From contig CM020505.1 of NCBI GenBank assembly GCA_009823395.1, positions 1,094,629 to 1,158,628 on the forward strand: a stretch of 64,000 nucleotides of DNA. The letters are read 5' to 3'. Source of the stretch: Thamnaconus septentrionalis. Lineage: Eukaryota; Chordata; Actinopteri; Tetraodontiformes; Monacanthidae. This document shows, in pieces, positions 1-12,116 of the stretch; position 1 is the stretch's first letter, and every line of letters starts with the position of its first letter. The notes under the pieces were generated by a model that was given only the letters and a program-made list of their open reading frames with translations, had not been told where the DNA came from and did no database searches. Both the position numbers and the translations under genes were made by a program.

Positions 1-139
1 TTTTAAAGATGTTACACATGCGTGTCAAGACAAAGTGAAGCTGCTGCTGGTTCTCCAGGCAACGCCACTGTCAAGGGAGCCTGTGATCCCTTGATTGTTC
101 ACATTCTGTTTCACAACAACAGAGAACAGAGACTTTTAC

Positions 140-1571
140 CAGTGAGTCCGATGAATTCAGGGCCCCCGAGTGATTTCCCCAACTTGTTCTTGGTCTGCAT
201 GGCGATCATTGCATCCAGATTTTCTGCAGATTGAGGAAAGAGGCCAGAGGAACATTATCTAAAATCATCACTGTGTCGTCAGTTCCCTCTATGATTGGAG
301 AATATGAATCTTTGCGGGTCCCACATAGAGACATCAGCATTGGGAAAGGCTTTCATTCAATTATGAACATAATTTTCAGGAAATTGATCAACTGATGGAG
401 TTATAAAGATTCATCAAGCTGGAAACAGAGTTCAATCTTTTGTCATTGAAGACCAGTGGAGTTGAAACAAAAATGGCTGGTCTGAAAGGGCTTTAGCATG
501 AAGTAGACCTGAGCAAAGAGGGAAAGAAGAACAATGGAAGTAGCGAACAGTAATGGTAAGCTGTTGATGTACTATCTCCATTTACTCAAGACTTCTCTGA
601 TATCCCAACATCACACAACAACATCAAGCGGCATCAGTCGTGAGTCGTGCATCCACCTGGAAGGTCTGTTCTGAGCCGTCTACCTCCACACAGCCTCTCT
701 CCCCCTCCTGCACCGATATCTCTGGCCGCCTGACGGCCTTGTGGCTGCAATCCCCTCAGGCAGATTTACACTGATTGACAGCTTTGCCTATTCAGTGCAC
801 CTAGGTGACTCATCGCCAGTGGAAAAGGCCGGTGGTGGATGCATACGTGGCAGGTGGGGGGCATTAACATGTTGCTAGGTGATGGTGGAATACCCTGCCC
901 TTATCTCCTCACAACCTTTCAGGCCTGAAATCTCAGAGCGGTTGTCTAGGAGACCTGCGTCCAGCCTGCCGTCGTGTCGTCAGCCGTGAAGGAGCACAAT
1001 CATCTTCTGCTGCTGCTGCTGCTCGCCGTCACCCGACAGGGTGCTGATTAATCCCGAGACAGCCTACTTAGATTAGCCTTAATTTGACACCAGATCATTG
1101 CTCCTGTGTTTGGAGCTGTCACTTTGTTAAAGAAAACAAAGATAGTAATGTTGTGTTGAAAGTAACGCCTGCGCTGAGTCACTTAGTGATAATTAGTCTT
1201 TAAATCCATTTATTACCGGAAATGGCAGGCTGTATACATACACTACCAGTCAAAAATGGGTTTTCTTTCATTTTCAGGACTATTATTGGGTATTATTGCC
1301 ACTAATGGTCACTACAATGTTGTTAACATCCCTGATGACAGGCATAGCTATTTTAAAACAAAACATGCGCCACAGCCGGTCTTATTGTTAGGTATGTACA
1401 CGTGTCAATGGGTTCATACATTTATTGAACAATGCAATAAAACATTCAGATAAGAGCAGCCCAGCTCACTTAGTGCAGCCACGTGCGTATGAATGGGGAT
1501 GTCCCGGGCATGGTTTTCGTCTGAAGCTGAATGTCATCTTGATAAGGAGAGCGATGCTGAGTCTCCCAGAG

Positions 1572-1626
<55 letters not shown>

Positions 1627-4600
1627 CAGCTGTCCCATTCTGGCGGCTGACCTTTCCACCGGCAACTAATGTGCTGTGCGGTCTTAAAATCTGGCTGCTG
1701 TATAGCTTGTCCCTGACACTAATCTGTTTGTGGGCTACAGGATTCACACTTGACTGACTCTGCTAATAGGGAACATTAGCTTGACTGAGGCCACAAAGAA
1801 CGGCAGGAGAGTGCACACATGCAACATGCAGAGGAGGAGGATGACGCATCATGAGTAATGAAATAAACAATTTCACACTTGTATTTCACATATGTTTTCT
1901 GCAGTGACAGACATAAACATTCAGATATGACTAGAAAGAATCTGATCTTGATGTATTAGAAAACCTTTCTAGGTTTTTTTTCTAGGTGTTACATTTACAA
2001 AACAAAGATATTTTTACTGGAGCATTCTTTTAAGATCAAATCATAATGTTTGATATAAGTATATATTTACCTTTTCTTTTAAAACACTGCTAAAGTCATG
2101 CCTTACCTAGGTAGGACACGCCCTCTTCTGGCGTGATGGTGCCGTATTTCACCATCATCTTCACAAAATCAATCAGTGTCTTCATGATGGTGATCAATGT
2201 CTCTCTCTCTTGAGTGTCTTGTTCTGAAACAGTAAACCAGGGAGCTGAGTCAAAACCAACAGCAAATGGAAAAGAAATGGTAACCATGGCGCTAATGTGT
2301 TCGGACTGCGGGGGCATTAGAAACAACGAGCTGTGTGAACGCTTTCCATCAGCACATCCTCCAAGGAGAAGCAAAGGATGAAGAGATATGAGCACAGCAA
2401 AAGCTCTGAATCGGATTGGCCAGGACAGTTTGAAGAACTGTTTAATGCAGAAGACACAGTTGTACCTCCTTTGATGTAAAACATGGACCACCGTGAGTGG
2501 TAGTAAAAACCAAATAAAACAAAAATACAAGACTAATGTCATTTTCAAAGCTACTCCTCATATGAGTCAGAAAACAAACCCATTTTTCTTTTCCAGAAAT
2601 TGAGTTTGGATCTTATAGAGTAAATGTTTGCTGCAATGAACTGGGACGTGTCCAAGGTGTAACACCACAGCTGGGACTGGCTCCAGCATCCCTGCGGCTC
2701 TGGTTGCAGCACAAGCAGTGATGGAAAGTGGGTGGATGGATGCGAATAAAGCTCTTTGCAGTTGGCATAAAAAAAAAAAACAAAGCACGCAGGACGATAT
2801 GCTAGTTCCTAATGAACAGGAAACATGACTACAGACGTGGTTACCAACATGCAGTTCTTCTTGTTCTTACCTGAGTCCAGGCTTGTGAGCAGCTGGTAGA
2901 AGTTGGGGAAGTACTGCAGGTCCTGGAGCCCGTCGGCAGGGTTCACCTCGTTGCCCTCCTCAGCATCTTTGTCCCAGGAGTTGTCGGTTGTGTCGCCCTC
3001 ATCTTCCGCATCCCTGTCCACCTCGTCCTCGATCTCATCCTCGTCCCCTTCCTCCTCCTCGTCGTCCTCGTCGTTGTAGCTGCGCCTGGGGGGCTCCCAC
3101 GCGTCCTTCAAACGCCAAGGTTTTCATTCTTATTGTTGCCATTCTCGCTTGTTGTTTTGCTTGGTTTTTAATCAATCCTGCCTTTCATGTACAACAAAAA
3201 GCAGCCCGTGAGCTGATCGAGACGTAACTGAGGGTTTGGATGTATGTTAGAAGATTCTTCGTTTCAAGGAGATACATATTAAATGTTCCCAGGTCAAAAA
3301 GAAGTATAGGAATCAATGAATACACAAAAATATATTGATTTAACAATAAATTACACCTGAGACATTGGTTTGCAAAAAGATATGGGAGATCATAAATTGC
3401 AGTGCTTTGTGTGACATTTGTCAATTTAGCAGAGAATGAACTGAGACATCAGCTGACGTGGGCTGACTTTACACCAGCAAATTAAGCTGACACTATAGGT
3501 TAAACCTGACTATTGATACTCTTGATTGCTTTTTCCTGCTTTACCGTGTCTGCATCTGATCCCTGGTCATCCTGCTCTCCCTTGGGGTCCTGGTCGTTGC
3601 TCTCGATGTCTTCCACTTCGTTATTTTTGGCGTTTTTGGCAATGAGGTCCTGAAGGGCTTCAGCCACCTGGTACTCCAATGTGTCAGCTTGGCTTTCAGT
3701 GATCTACACACAAACACAAAGTGAGAAGAAAGAGGCACATTTAGAAAGTGCTGTTCTGTGAAGAGCACTGCAAGGTGTGGTGGATGAAAGGTGGCAATTG
3801 ATTTATCACTGCCTGCAGTTACCCAGAGACCAATCTCTGCGAGCATTTTCAACTTATTGAGTGTCCAACCAAGTAATTCACAGCCAAGCTCGAGGAACAA
3901 AGCACAATTCACACATTTCACAAACTGCTAGTGAGGAAACGGGGAGCGGGGAGAGTGAGAGAGCCGCCGATGAGGAGATGTCACAGTGCAGAGAGAGAAG
4001 AAACTCACCAGTCCCAGTTTGAGCAGCTTGGAGACGATCCTGTCGAACACTCCTCGGTCGTCCTCCTCGTAGATCTTGTTGGCGATTTTCTGGACGATGT
4101 CCTCGGCTGTCAGCGGAGTGCCGTCCACCTGACGGAAGCTCTCTGCTTCGTCTGAGGAGAAATAACCCAATACTGTGAAATTGATCTCTGCCTCTCCTGA
4201 CCCACTTTTGATTCTTTGGATGAACTGTTTTATGCTCCTCTGCGCCTCTGCAATGATTTTTGTTTGTTTCTCTTTTGAACTACGGGTTTTGTTTCTTATT
4301 TAGATTTGTGTAGCCAGTCGAGTCAGTAAAGAATGTTCTGCAGTGATTTTAAGTTGGACACCTTGACTGACTGTTTTTTTGAGCCGTCTGTTGACGATGG
4401 GACAGAATCATTGTTTGTAGTGGTCTTCAAAGTGTGTGTGGTATGTTTCACTGCCTCTGTTTTCAGATGCTCAAAATGGGTAAAATGTACAAGTGTAACA
4501 GTAACAAAACCTCTTTTTGGAGAAAAGTGTTACTCCCTCCTGATTCTTACATAACGGTTCCTGCTGCCTCCTAAGGCCCGCGCACAATAAAAATACGCGA

Positions 4601-6745
4601 TGCCAGCACACTTTTAGCCTTGAGAGTGGGTTGAGTCATCACTGTTGTACTGTAGCTCCCATCACCAGGCTGACGGCGCCAAGAAAGTAATTGAAACGCC
4701 AGGAAGTATCGAAACCCAGAGTGAAAATGCCAAATTTAGAAATGCTGTAACATAACAGTGTGACAAGCTGCCTGCCATGGCCACGATGAGCCAATCAGTG
4801 AAGAGCAGTTTGTGCCTAAGTCACCGCACCTCCTTGTGCTTATAGCTGAATAATAAATGTATATAAAAATAAAACAAAAAAAAGTGTCTATCAAGGGAAA
4901 TTGACCAGCTAAAATCTGTGGAGATTACATTAGTATTCTGTATTTGAAGGATTGATGTGTATCTTGTATGTTTCTCTGGTTTATTGACTGCATGAGACGG
5001 AGGCAATGTTGATCAAAATCTCTTAGATATGGAATTAAAAATGCACAGGAGGAGTTTGGAGTTTGCAGTCACAAACAGTGAGAGAAAGGCACCAAATAAT
5101 CTCCCCCAGCGCATGGTTAGTCTTTGACTTCTGCCTCTGCTAATCCCCAACATATGCTCCTCTTATCTCAGCCCACTCTTTCTTAAAATGTCTGCCTGGT
5201 ACTCGGCCGCTGTCAGACAGTTGGACGCGACATGGGTTCGGCCCTCGGCCAGCGCAGTCAAAGGTGAAAACAAGGCTTTAACCAGACGTACCCTGGTACT
5301 TGCTGTTGTCCATCCCATTCTTGGTGGAGTCGTAGTCCTCTGCCAAGCGGCGGCTCTTGGTGGAGTCTGATTCATCTGGGACGTACTGTTCGTCCTTCTT
5401 GGGTGGCTCCTCAGTGGTCTCCTTTGGCTTCTGGCCGTCAGCCAGCGATTTCAGGACAGTTAAGTCATCGAGATTCTGGTCTGAATGTGCGTCCTTTGAC
5501 AGAGCAGCGCGCCTGCTCTCTGAAAAGGCAGCATAAGACACAGCGGTCAGTCCAGAGGGCGAATGAGGTGAAGATGATCCTCTCTCATATTGTATGCATT
5601 GGTACGAATGAGGTTTGATCTACAGGAAGTGCTGCAATATGAACCCACTCAGACGGGAATAAATTGTTTATTTGACCGTCAATAAGGTTTCCACCTACCA
5701 GCCAACTGCACGGCAGCCTTTACACTGTCCGCCTCTGCAATCTGGGGAGATATAGACACAGTAAACACCAAAATCCTCCAGGATATAAACTCAGAACGAT
5801 CGTTTGGCTCGGATGTTAAACAAGCTGCCATAAACCTGCAGTAGGCCGGATATTAGATGAGGACATAAGTTTACCTGCTCCTCCAGGGGTCTTTCCTCTG
5901 TCAGCTGTCTGTTGTACACTGCTTTATCTGCAAAACAAAAGCAGAACGAAATGAATTTAAATTCAAATCTGACATCATAAAGTATCAAATCCAGAAGTGT
6001 CTCAAACTTCGCAACGTTTCCCGTCTTTCCTTCTTATTTTTTTTTTTTTTTTAATTTTCTGATATATTTCCGTGCACCGGATGTACAATGTGATCCTTTT
6101 CCCCGAGCCTCCAAACTCACCACCGCGCAGGCAGAACTTAATCGGATTATCAAACAAAAGATTAAACCGCGGCGAAAATAGACCTCAAGCGGCCATGACA
6201 TGCGACCGGTGGGGGGGTGGGAGCCCAGCAGTGGCTCAACTTTAATGCACGTCACTGCTGGATTTGTTGTTGTTATTGTCTTTTCACCGCTTTCAGGTTG
6301 ACTTTACAAAAACAAACAAACAAAAAAAAAAAAAAACATGACAAAGTGAACGGATGCGTGTCCAACAAGGAAAGATGAAAATAGTGAAATCCCAACGTAG
6401 TTTACTACAAAGAATGAGTTTTGGTTAACAATGAAGCAGCAAGGAGCCGTTCACGACGACCACCGCTGCCTGAACCGTCGAGTCTCCCGAGAGCCATGTG
6501 CACACAAAGAGTTGAAACACACAAGGCTGTATACCACGCTTCTAAAAGCTCGAATCCCACTCTATATCTCGCGTCCACATTTTCACTCGGGTCTTGCCCC
6601 GTGCTACGGTGCGAGCTCAGATGGTCGCCGACTCACCGTCAGTGGAAGTGGTCGGTGTCGGTGTTGGGAAGCCGAACACGGGGCTCAACACGCTCAGAGC
6701 CACGAGCTGGAGAAAGACGACGAGGCCAAGGGATTTTGGCGCCAT
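140..6745 (-). CDS. scg3: Secretogranin III, 3'-incomplete, nine coding exons
   Basis: Granin-family protein of neuroendocrine dense-core granules; family members bind chromogranin A and cholesterol-rich membrane and help sort cargo. Coding exons on the minus strand: 6637-6745, 5875-5927, 5699-5741, 5292-5519, 4009-4151, 3545-3703, 2871-3105, 2107-2223 and 140-223. All junctions are GT-AG and the phases agree, giving about 390 codons. The ATG at 6743-6745 opens a signal peptide ([20 protein letters not shown], then SPVFG). Family hallmarks seen: [30 protein letters not shown], a KLLKLGL motif, [11 protein letters not shown], and [20 protein letters not shown] followed by [12 protein letters not shown]. 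The exon at 2871-3105 carries a long Asp/Glu run, and a PPRRS dibasic site lies near its start. The last exon seen encodes [14 protein letters not shown]; the remaining C-terminal exons must lie left of base 140. Identity is confident; exact exon ends are inferred. Confidence 0.93.
224..2106 (-). other. scg3: scg3 intron between exons 8 and 9
   Basis: This 1.9 kb stretch separates the exon ending YLG from the exon starting ENLDAMIA. It has GT at the donor (2105-2106) and AG at the acceptor (224-225) on the minus strand. Apart from a CA microsatellite at 1574-1625 and a short CTG run near 1010-1022, I see no coding signal or recognisable mobile element. Confidence 0.75.
1574..1625. repeat. (CA)n microsatellite
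   Basis: Uninterrupted CA dinucleotide array of about 26 units inside the scg3 intron. Short reading frames across it (poly-His/Thr or poly-Val/Cys) are artefacts of the repeat. Confidence 0.95.
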
Positions 6746-7000
6746 CCTTTACAAAAGAAAATCTACCGAGTCGGGCTTGGATCCACAGTACCGACCGACC
6801 GACCGACAGCTGCCCGTGGCGTCTGCTGAACGTGTGGACAGCTCCGCTCGCTACGCTCCGCTCCGCCGGAGGACGCCGCCTCCTGGTTCCCCCCCGCCGA
6901 CCTGAGTGAGTGACACGCAGCCGCCCTCGTCCCGATCGTCCCGCCCGCTACCGGAGCTGTTGACGAGCCGCTGGTGCTGAAAGCAGGTCACCTCTCCGTA
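6746..7000 (-). promoter_or_regulatory. scg3: Probable scg3 5' UTR and CpG-rich promoter
   Basis: The 250 bp upstream of the scg3 start codon is rich in CpG, including a CGAC-type short tandem run near 6796-6812 and a GC-dense block at 6835-6960. No TATA box is evident. I infer a CpG-type promoter and the 5' UTR; the transcription start cannot be placed by eye. Confidence 0.4.
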
Positions 7001-7369
7001 ATTATAGCCAGATAAGCATGGGAGGCTGTCCAAGCCCCGTGTGAGCTGCCGCATCACCTGCCAGCCAGAGAAATGGAGCCCGCTAAGACCTGCCTCCTCA
7101 CAGACAGAGGAGGAGGAGGAAGAGGAGGAGAGGAGGAGGAGGGGGAGAGCCTCGACACTCTCTCGCAATGGCACTGCTGTTCACTCACAAATGTGACTTT
7201 GTGTAAATCTGTTGCCGAATTTATCCAATTCAAAATCGTTTTTAAAGAAGTACAAATGACAACCTTCACTGTGACTTCACTTCAATTTGAAGACGTGCTT
7301 GTTTCTTTCCTCTGGAATTGATTGTCGTTTCAGCAAACAAAACGCTGACCTGTACCTCCTGGCAGCCTT

Positions 7370-7526
7370 GGGAGGGGTGGGGGTGTTGGGAGGTGGTGGT
7401 GGTGGGGGGTATCCCAGCAAGTCGTGCGTCACACACAAGGTTGTAGATCTTTCATGGTCAATAGCAACCTTTATTAAACCGGAAAGCGTTCACACAAAGA
7501 GAGTACCCCCCCCCCCCTCCACCCCC
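7370..7526. other. G-rich run facing a C-rich run (possible G-quadruplex)
   Basis: Positions 7370-7409 hold at least four runs of three or more G on the plus strand. About 100 bp further on, 7507-7526 is almost pure C, so the minus strand is G-rich there. Either could fold as a quadruplex, or the two could pair. It lies about 0.6-0.8 kb upstream of the scg3 start. Confidence 0.5.
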
Positions 7527-8441
7527 CTTTTTATGGCCGCTTTGCTTTTATTAGATAAGACATTGCAAAATTAGATTGAAGACTGAGGTCTTTTTTTCAG
7601 GAGTTATTACTTTCCACCGACCTGCTCTGTGAGATTTCCACAGGTCGATTAGCTCCCCTGTTGAGATTATGAAGGAAGCACTTAGACCGTGTACTCAACC
7701 GTGTCCTTTCATATTTTAAAATATCAATGTAATTTGAATGACGAAGCAAAACGAGATTTGATCAAGTTGTCTTTGTGACATGGATTAATGAGGACGACAA
7801 GTCCTTATAGGACCTGGGACATAGATAGTCGTTGTGCCTGACGTTGCAAAAGCGTTGGCGCTATGTCGCCTTGCTATGAGTTAACTGGACTTTTCATGAC
7901 ATTTGACCTTCACTACAGCAAAGCTGTAAAGTGAGATAGCTTGCTCACGTCAGTGCTTTTATTATATACAAATTACTATTTGTGTCAGTGTACATACTCT
8001 GAATGCAGTTGTAAAACAAGGTCAGGATTGACCTGTCACAGAAACAGCTAAATTGACACTGCAGCAAGGGGAAACAGCTTTACAGAGATGCTGAGAGGTT
8101 GTTTCAATTCCTGGGTGACTGGGATCGAAGCGGTGCAAGATGCAATGCAGTGAAGTGGAGGGCCAAATCAATTTAGTCTGAGGATGCCTTTGCAAGCCTG
8201 TGTAATGACTCAGCGGGGAGTGGAGGAGAGCCTTGTTTGATGACATGAGCTGCTAACATAAGCTTTCAAATTGTAGTGTGAAAGAAAATTATGTCTTTCT
8301 GCACATAAATCAGCTACATAAATATATACCGTATGTTTGTCACTACTGCCATCTTGAGGTCATAAGTTGTAAATACTTCTGGAATATTATGCATGGAAGA
8401 AAGATAGTTGGTCCTACAGGCAAAAATGGCACACAAACAAA

Positions 8442-8732
8442 ATTCATTCATTCATTCATTTATCTTCTATACCCGCTTATTCCTATTCAGGGTCACGGGG
8501 GTCTGCTGGAGCCTATCCCAGCTGTCTTAGGGCGAAGGCAGGGTGACACCCTGGACAAGTCGCCAGTTCATCGCAGGGCCACAAAGAAACAAACAACCAT
8601 TCACACCTACGGACAATTTAGAATGTTCAATTGACCTCACTTGCATGTTTTTGGAGTGTGGGAGGAAGCCGGAGAACCCACGCAGACACAGGGAGAACAT
8701 GCAAACTCCACACAGAAAGGTCCCAGGCCCGG
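8442..8732 (-). mobile_element. L2-like LINE 3' fragment (common teleost dispersed repeat)
   Basis: The minus strand ends in the tail AAGCGGGTATAGAAGATAAA followed by GAATGAATGAATG, typical of L2-clade retroposons in fish. The body includes stretches such as CTGGAGCCTATCCCAGCTGT and AACATGCAAACTCCACACAG, which recur across teleost genomes. A second partial copy of the same family lies at 44357-44475. Family assignment is from memory of these motifs. Confidence 0.7.
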
Positions 8733-10157
8733 GCACAAACAAACAAAATTCAAATAGTTAAAAAGCACAACACAACTTAATAGGTAAAAAACTGCCATTT
8801 TACAATTCACGATTTAGTAACTTTTCTTACATTTCTTGGATCTAGTTTGCATTTTCTAATAATGCAGATGCAATGCATGCCATTCACCTGTCTTGCAAGT
8901 CACATATTAACAAACATTTGTTTGATGTTGCCCCCCCATCCGACACAAATTATTATTGACACTAGTTATGCAGTAGTGTGGCTATTGCAGCAGAGAAGTT
9001 GTCGAACAACGCCCCCTGGCGAATTTCACCCCAGGATTAATTACTTAGGGAGGCTAAAAGTTACACAGGTTCGGAATCACCTCAGGACACAGACGATGAT
9101 TCGAATTCAACAAATATTCTTCATTGCACAAATCCTTTAAAAGCTTCAGCAAACCAGTCTAAGTACTGAGCCAAACAAACGGTATCAGGCAGCGGCGTGT
9201 CTACTGTGTCTACCTATTCTGCTGCAAAAAGAAGCATGAACAGCGCCATCATCCAGCACTCTGCTGAGTGTGAAGCTCCTCCACCCATGTTGCACACCTG
9301 CACCACCACGCCACGACACGCCAGGCCAGTTTAGGGGACAACCGGAACCGGAAACAACAGATTGGTGTCAGGTGCGACCAGCCCGGTATATTGAGTAAAT
9401 ATAAAGACATATATAAATAAAATAAATAATCAACCCTCTGTGCAGGAGGAGCAGGTATAGAAAATGACTGACTGGCTGAATAAATATACTGTTATAAATA
9501 CCTGTGAGAAAGTTCAGCACCGAATTATACATTTGGTTCAAGGGTCACGTTTAAATCTCTCCATAAAAATAACTTTGCAACGTTTAATATATGTCCTGTT
9601 TTTCCCCCACCAAATAGTTGAAATCTTTGGGAACCTGTATTTACAGGTTGCGTCGCGTTTTCGCAGGCTCACTACTGCCATCATGCGCTCATTAGTTATA
9701 TTGCAATCTCTGTTGAAATTACAGTTGGTCATAAACCAAACCTCAACAGACATAAAAAGAAAAAGAAAAAGAAAAAAAGACATCAATTATATTAAATACG
9801 CCCAGAGGATTTACAACATTAATAATTTTTGCTTGGTTTTCTGTATCCTGAATGTAAGACTTGCTTAATGCTCACTAAATTGAGAGTTTGAGGGGATACA
9901 TGAATGAGCCACAACTGAAGCCTGGAGTGCACTATTGCCATGGCATTTATTTGTCTTAATCTTTGTAAATGTCTGCACTTTGGCTTGGCCCTGGCAAAAA
10001 CCTGGCAGAAAATGCCTCCTGGAAGTTAAAGAGTAACTTTGGCCACAGATCAAGGGCACGTTGGAAGGATGTCCATTTCCCCTTTCACATTAGACAATGT
10101 CAAGCTGTTTTTTTAAACATGTAGCTCCAAAGGAAACAGAAACAGAACTTCCCATTT

Positions 10158-10252
10158 AAGGTCCTGTTTTCATTCCACAGAAAGTTGGGAAGTGAGTCCC
10201 CTGAAAATTAGGACTCACTTCCAAACTTTGTGTGGAATAAAAACAGGACCTT
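10158..10252. other. Near-perfect 42-bp inverted repeat (pre-miRNA-sized hairpin)
   Basis: The arms at 10158-10199 and 10211-10252 are reverse complements at 39 of 42 positions, separated by an 11-base loop. Transcribed from either strand this gives a single stem-loop of about 95 nt, the size of a microRNA precursor. I do not recognise the arm sequence as a known microRNA. It could instead be a small foldback transposon. It lies about 3.4 kb upstream of the scg3 start and 1.9 kb downstream of the tnfaip8l3 stop. Confidence 0.85.
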
Positions 10253-10590
10253 CGATGGTTAAGAAAGGCAAAATCAAAAACTATAAACCACCACCACAAA
10301 CAGGATGCCATGTGTTTACTGGTGAGGTTTCCAGTTCCTGTTCAAAAAAACTCTGTGATCCCACTGTCTTGGCTTTTGTGAGTGATTATTTGGCTCGGCC
10401 TTTATGAGCTACGCAGTAAAGACTGAATAAAGTCGGAGTGCAGAGTGAGCATATTAAAGTCTAGAAAAATCTATGTTAGGTCCCAGAGAGAAAATAAAAT
10501 TATTTATATACTTTTTGTATTGATTTGGTGTTATTTTATTGCTTGTTATGTTTGTTATTGTATCCAGCGTTTAGTGCAGCTGACTGTAAC

Positions 10591-10660
10591 ATGTATAGAA
10601 TAGAAATATAGAGTAAACTTTTATTAGTCCCACATGGGGAAATTGCACTTTACAGCAGCA
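10591..10660 (-). mobile_element. Retroposon 3' tail, CCCATGTGGGACTAATAAA type
   Basis: Read on the minus strand, this segment runs CTGCTGCTGTAAAGTGCAAT, then CCCCATGTGGGACTAATAAA, then an AT-rich (ATTCT)-like tail. The same arrangement occurs in two opposed copies in a cyp19a1a intron (36391-36531). It looks like the 3' end of a non-LTR retroposon whose full length is not present. Confidence 0.5.
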
Positions 10661-11559
10661 GCAGGGATCATAGCTAAAGATATGGAAATAATAACTCATA
10701 AGAATGAACATTTTAAAAACCCTATAAACAATATGAAGAGTGGCTGCATATAGATAAGTACTTGTGCCTGCATGCTCTTTTATTGAGTCCGGTGCTGCTG
10801 TTCAGCCATCTCAAGCTATATTTATCTATTTATCGCATTAATATTACATTACATCTTTACATCTAAAAGCAGTTACTTGTTGCAGTAACAGAAGCACAAA
10901 AGCAACACAAGTGTGTTTGTGTTTCATGCAGATGCTCCCTACCCAGAATGCATCTGTGTGTCATGTAGCGTGTGTTCAGAATCCCCATTGCACACAAACT
11001 GAATGACTTTCTCTAGTAGCTGAACACAAAAATAAAGTTTATTTGAGTTTTGATATCATGAACGTACATATTGAGCTCTGCCAAATACTACTGGACTGGT
11101 GAACAGTGGTATTTAAACTTACACAAAGTTATAATTATACAGAATATAATTATATGAGAGTGCATGAAGGGTGGGTGGTCACAGGTTCTGACGTGGAAAC
11201 GAACCCATAAAACTGAAACATCTTCTCCGCTGGCTGCCAAAACCATTAAGCCGGAGCCAAACGGAGTCATCAGAATTTTTTTTCAGGAGCGGGGACCAGA
11301 CGAGACCAGAGGGCAGCTAATGAACCAGAAATGACAAATCACTGTGTTTCCTGCCTGCTTTCCCTGCTCGCATAGGGAAATTTATGTCTGCTGTGCGTGC
11401 AGGGCCAGTGGATGGGGAAGCAACTCGTAGCCTGCCATTTGTGGCTTCTTTTCCCGGCGTCTCGCGTCGGTCCTGCAGGAGCTGAACAGTTTCCGAACCA
11501 TTTTCTGAGTCCCAGCCATTGGTGCGAGAAGAAACACGCAATCATGTTGACGAGAAATC

Positions 11560-12116
11560 TTTAATAAAAGACAAAGTGTTACACCTTTTGCGGAGAAGAT
11601 CAAACACAGATTCATAATACACACACACACACACACACCATGTCAAAGCTGGCCTTATATACAAACACATTATTCAATGAAATTCCATACAAACACCTGC
11701 ACACACAAATGAACAAAGAGACTGATCACTACCACTGATTATCCTCCACTTCCAAATATTCCTAGAATGCTTTTTGGCCATTGGTACAGTACATAGGGAT
11801 AACTTGGAATGCTATGATGCATACAACGTGTAGAGGCTGTCCCAGTGTGCAGAGACGATCCACCGAGTGGAAAAGGCAGTCTAGAGAGAGAGAGAGAGAA
11901 AAAAAAACAAAAACAAAAAAAATCCTCATTCAACCACAGCAGCAGGATGTTACAACTGGCTTCATGGATATGGAGGGGGAGAGACGGAAAGACAGGAGCG
12001 GGGAAAAAAAACAAAATAGAAAGAGGAGCAAACAATAAACAAAACAAAATGACATTAAAAAATGGAGGTCAGCAAGGCAAGGCAAGAGAGGGCCGGAGGA
12101 GGAAAGGACTCAGCGG
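11560..12116 (-). other. tnfaip8l3: Probable tnfaip8l3 3' UTR
   Basis: Downstream of the tnfaip8l3 stop on the minus strand there is purine-rich and AC-repeat sequence (AC at 11620-11639). A possible ATTAAA polyadenylation signal is read on the minus strand at 11560-11565. The extent is inferred only from that motif. Confidence 0.4.

Larger units (their letters stand above)
6901..11559. other. Intergenic region between scg3 and tnfaip8l3
   Basis: No exon of a known gene is visible. The region holds a GGA-rich tract at 7105-7146, the G-rich/C-rich pair at 7370-7526, an L2-like repeat at 8442-8732, an A-rich purine tract near 9757-9779, a long inverted repeat at 10158-10252 and a retroposon tail near 10591-10660. 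Between these I see only unremarkable AT-rich sequence. Small reading frames here lack homology I recognise. Confidence 0.6.
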
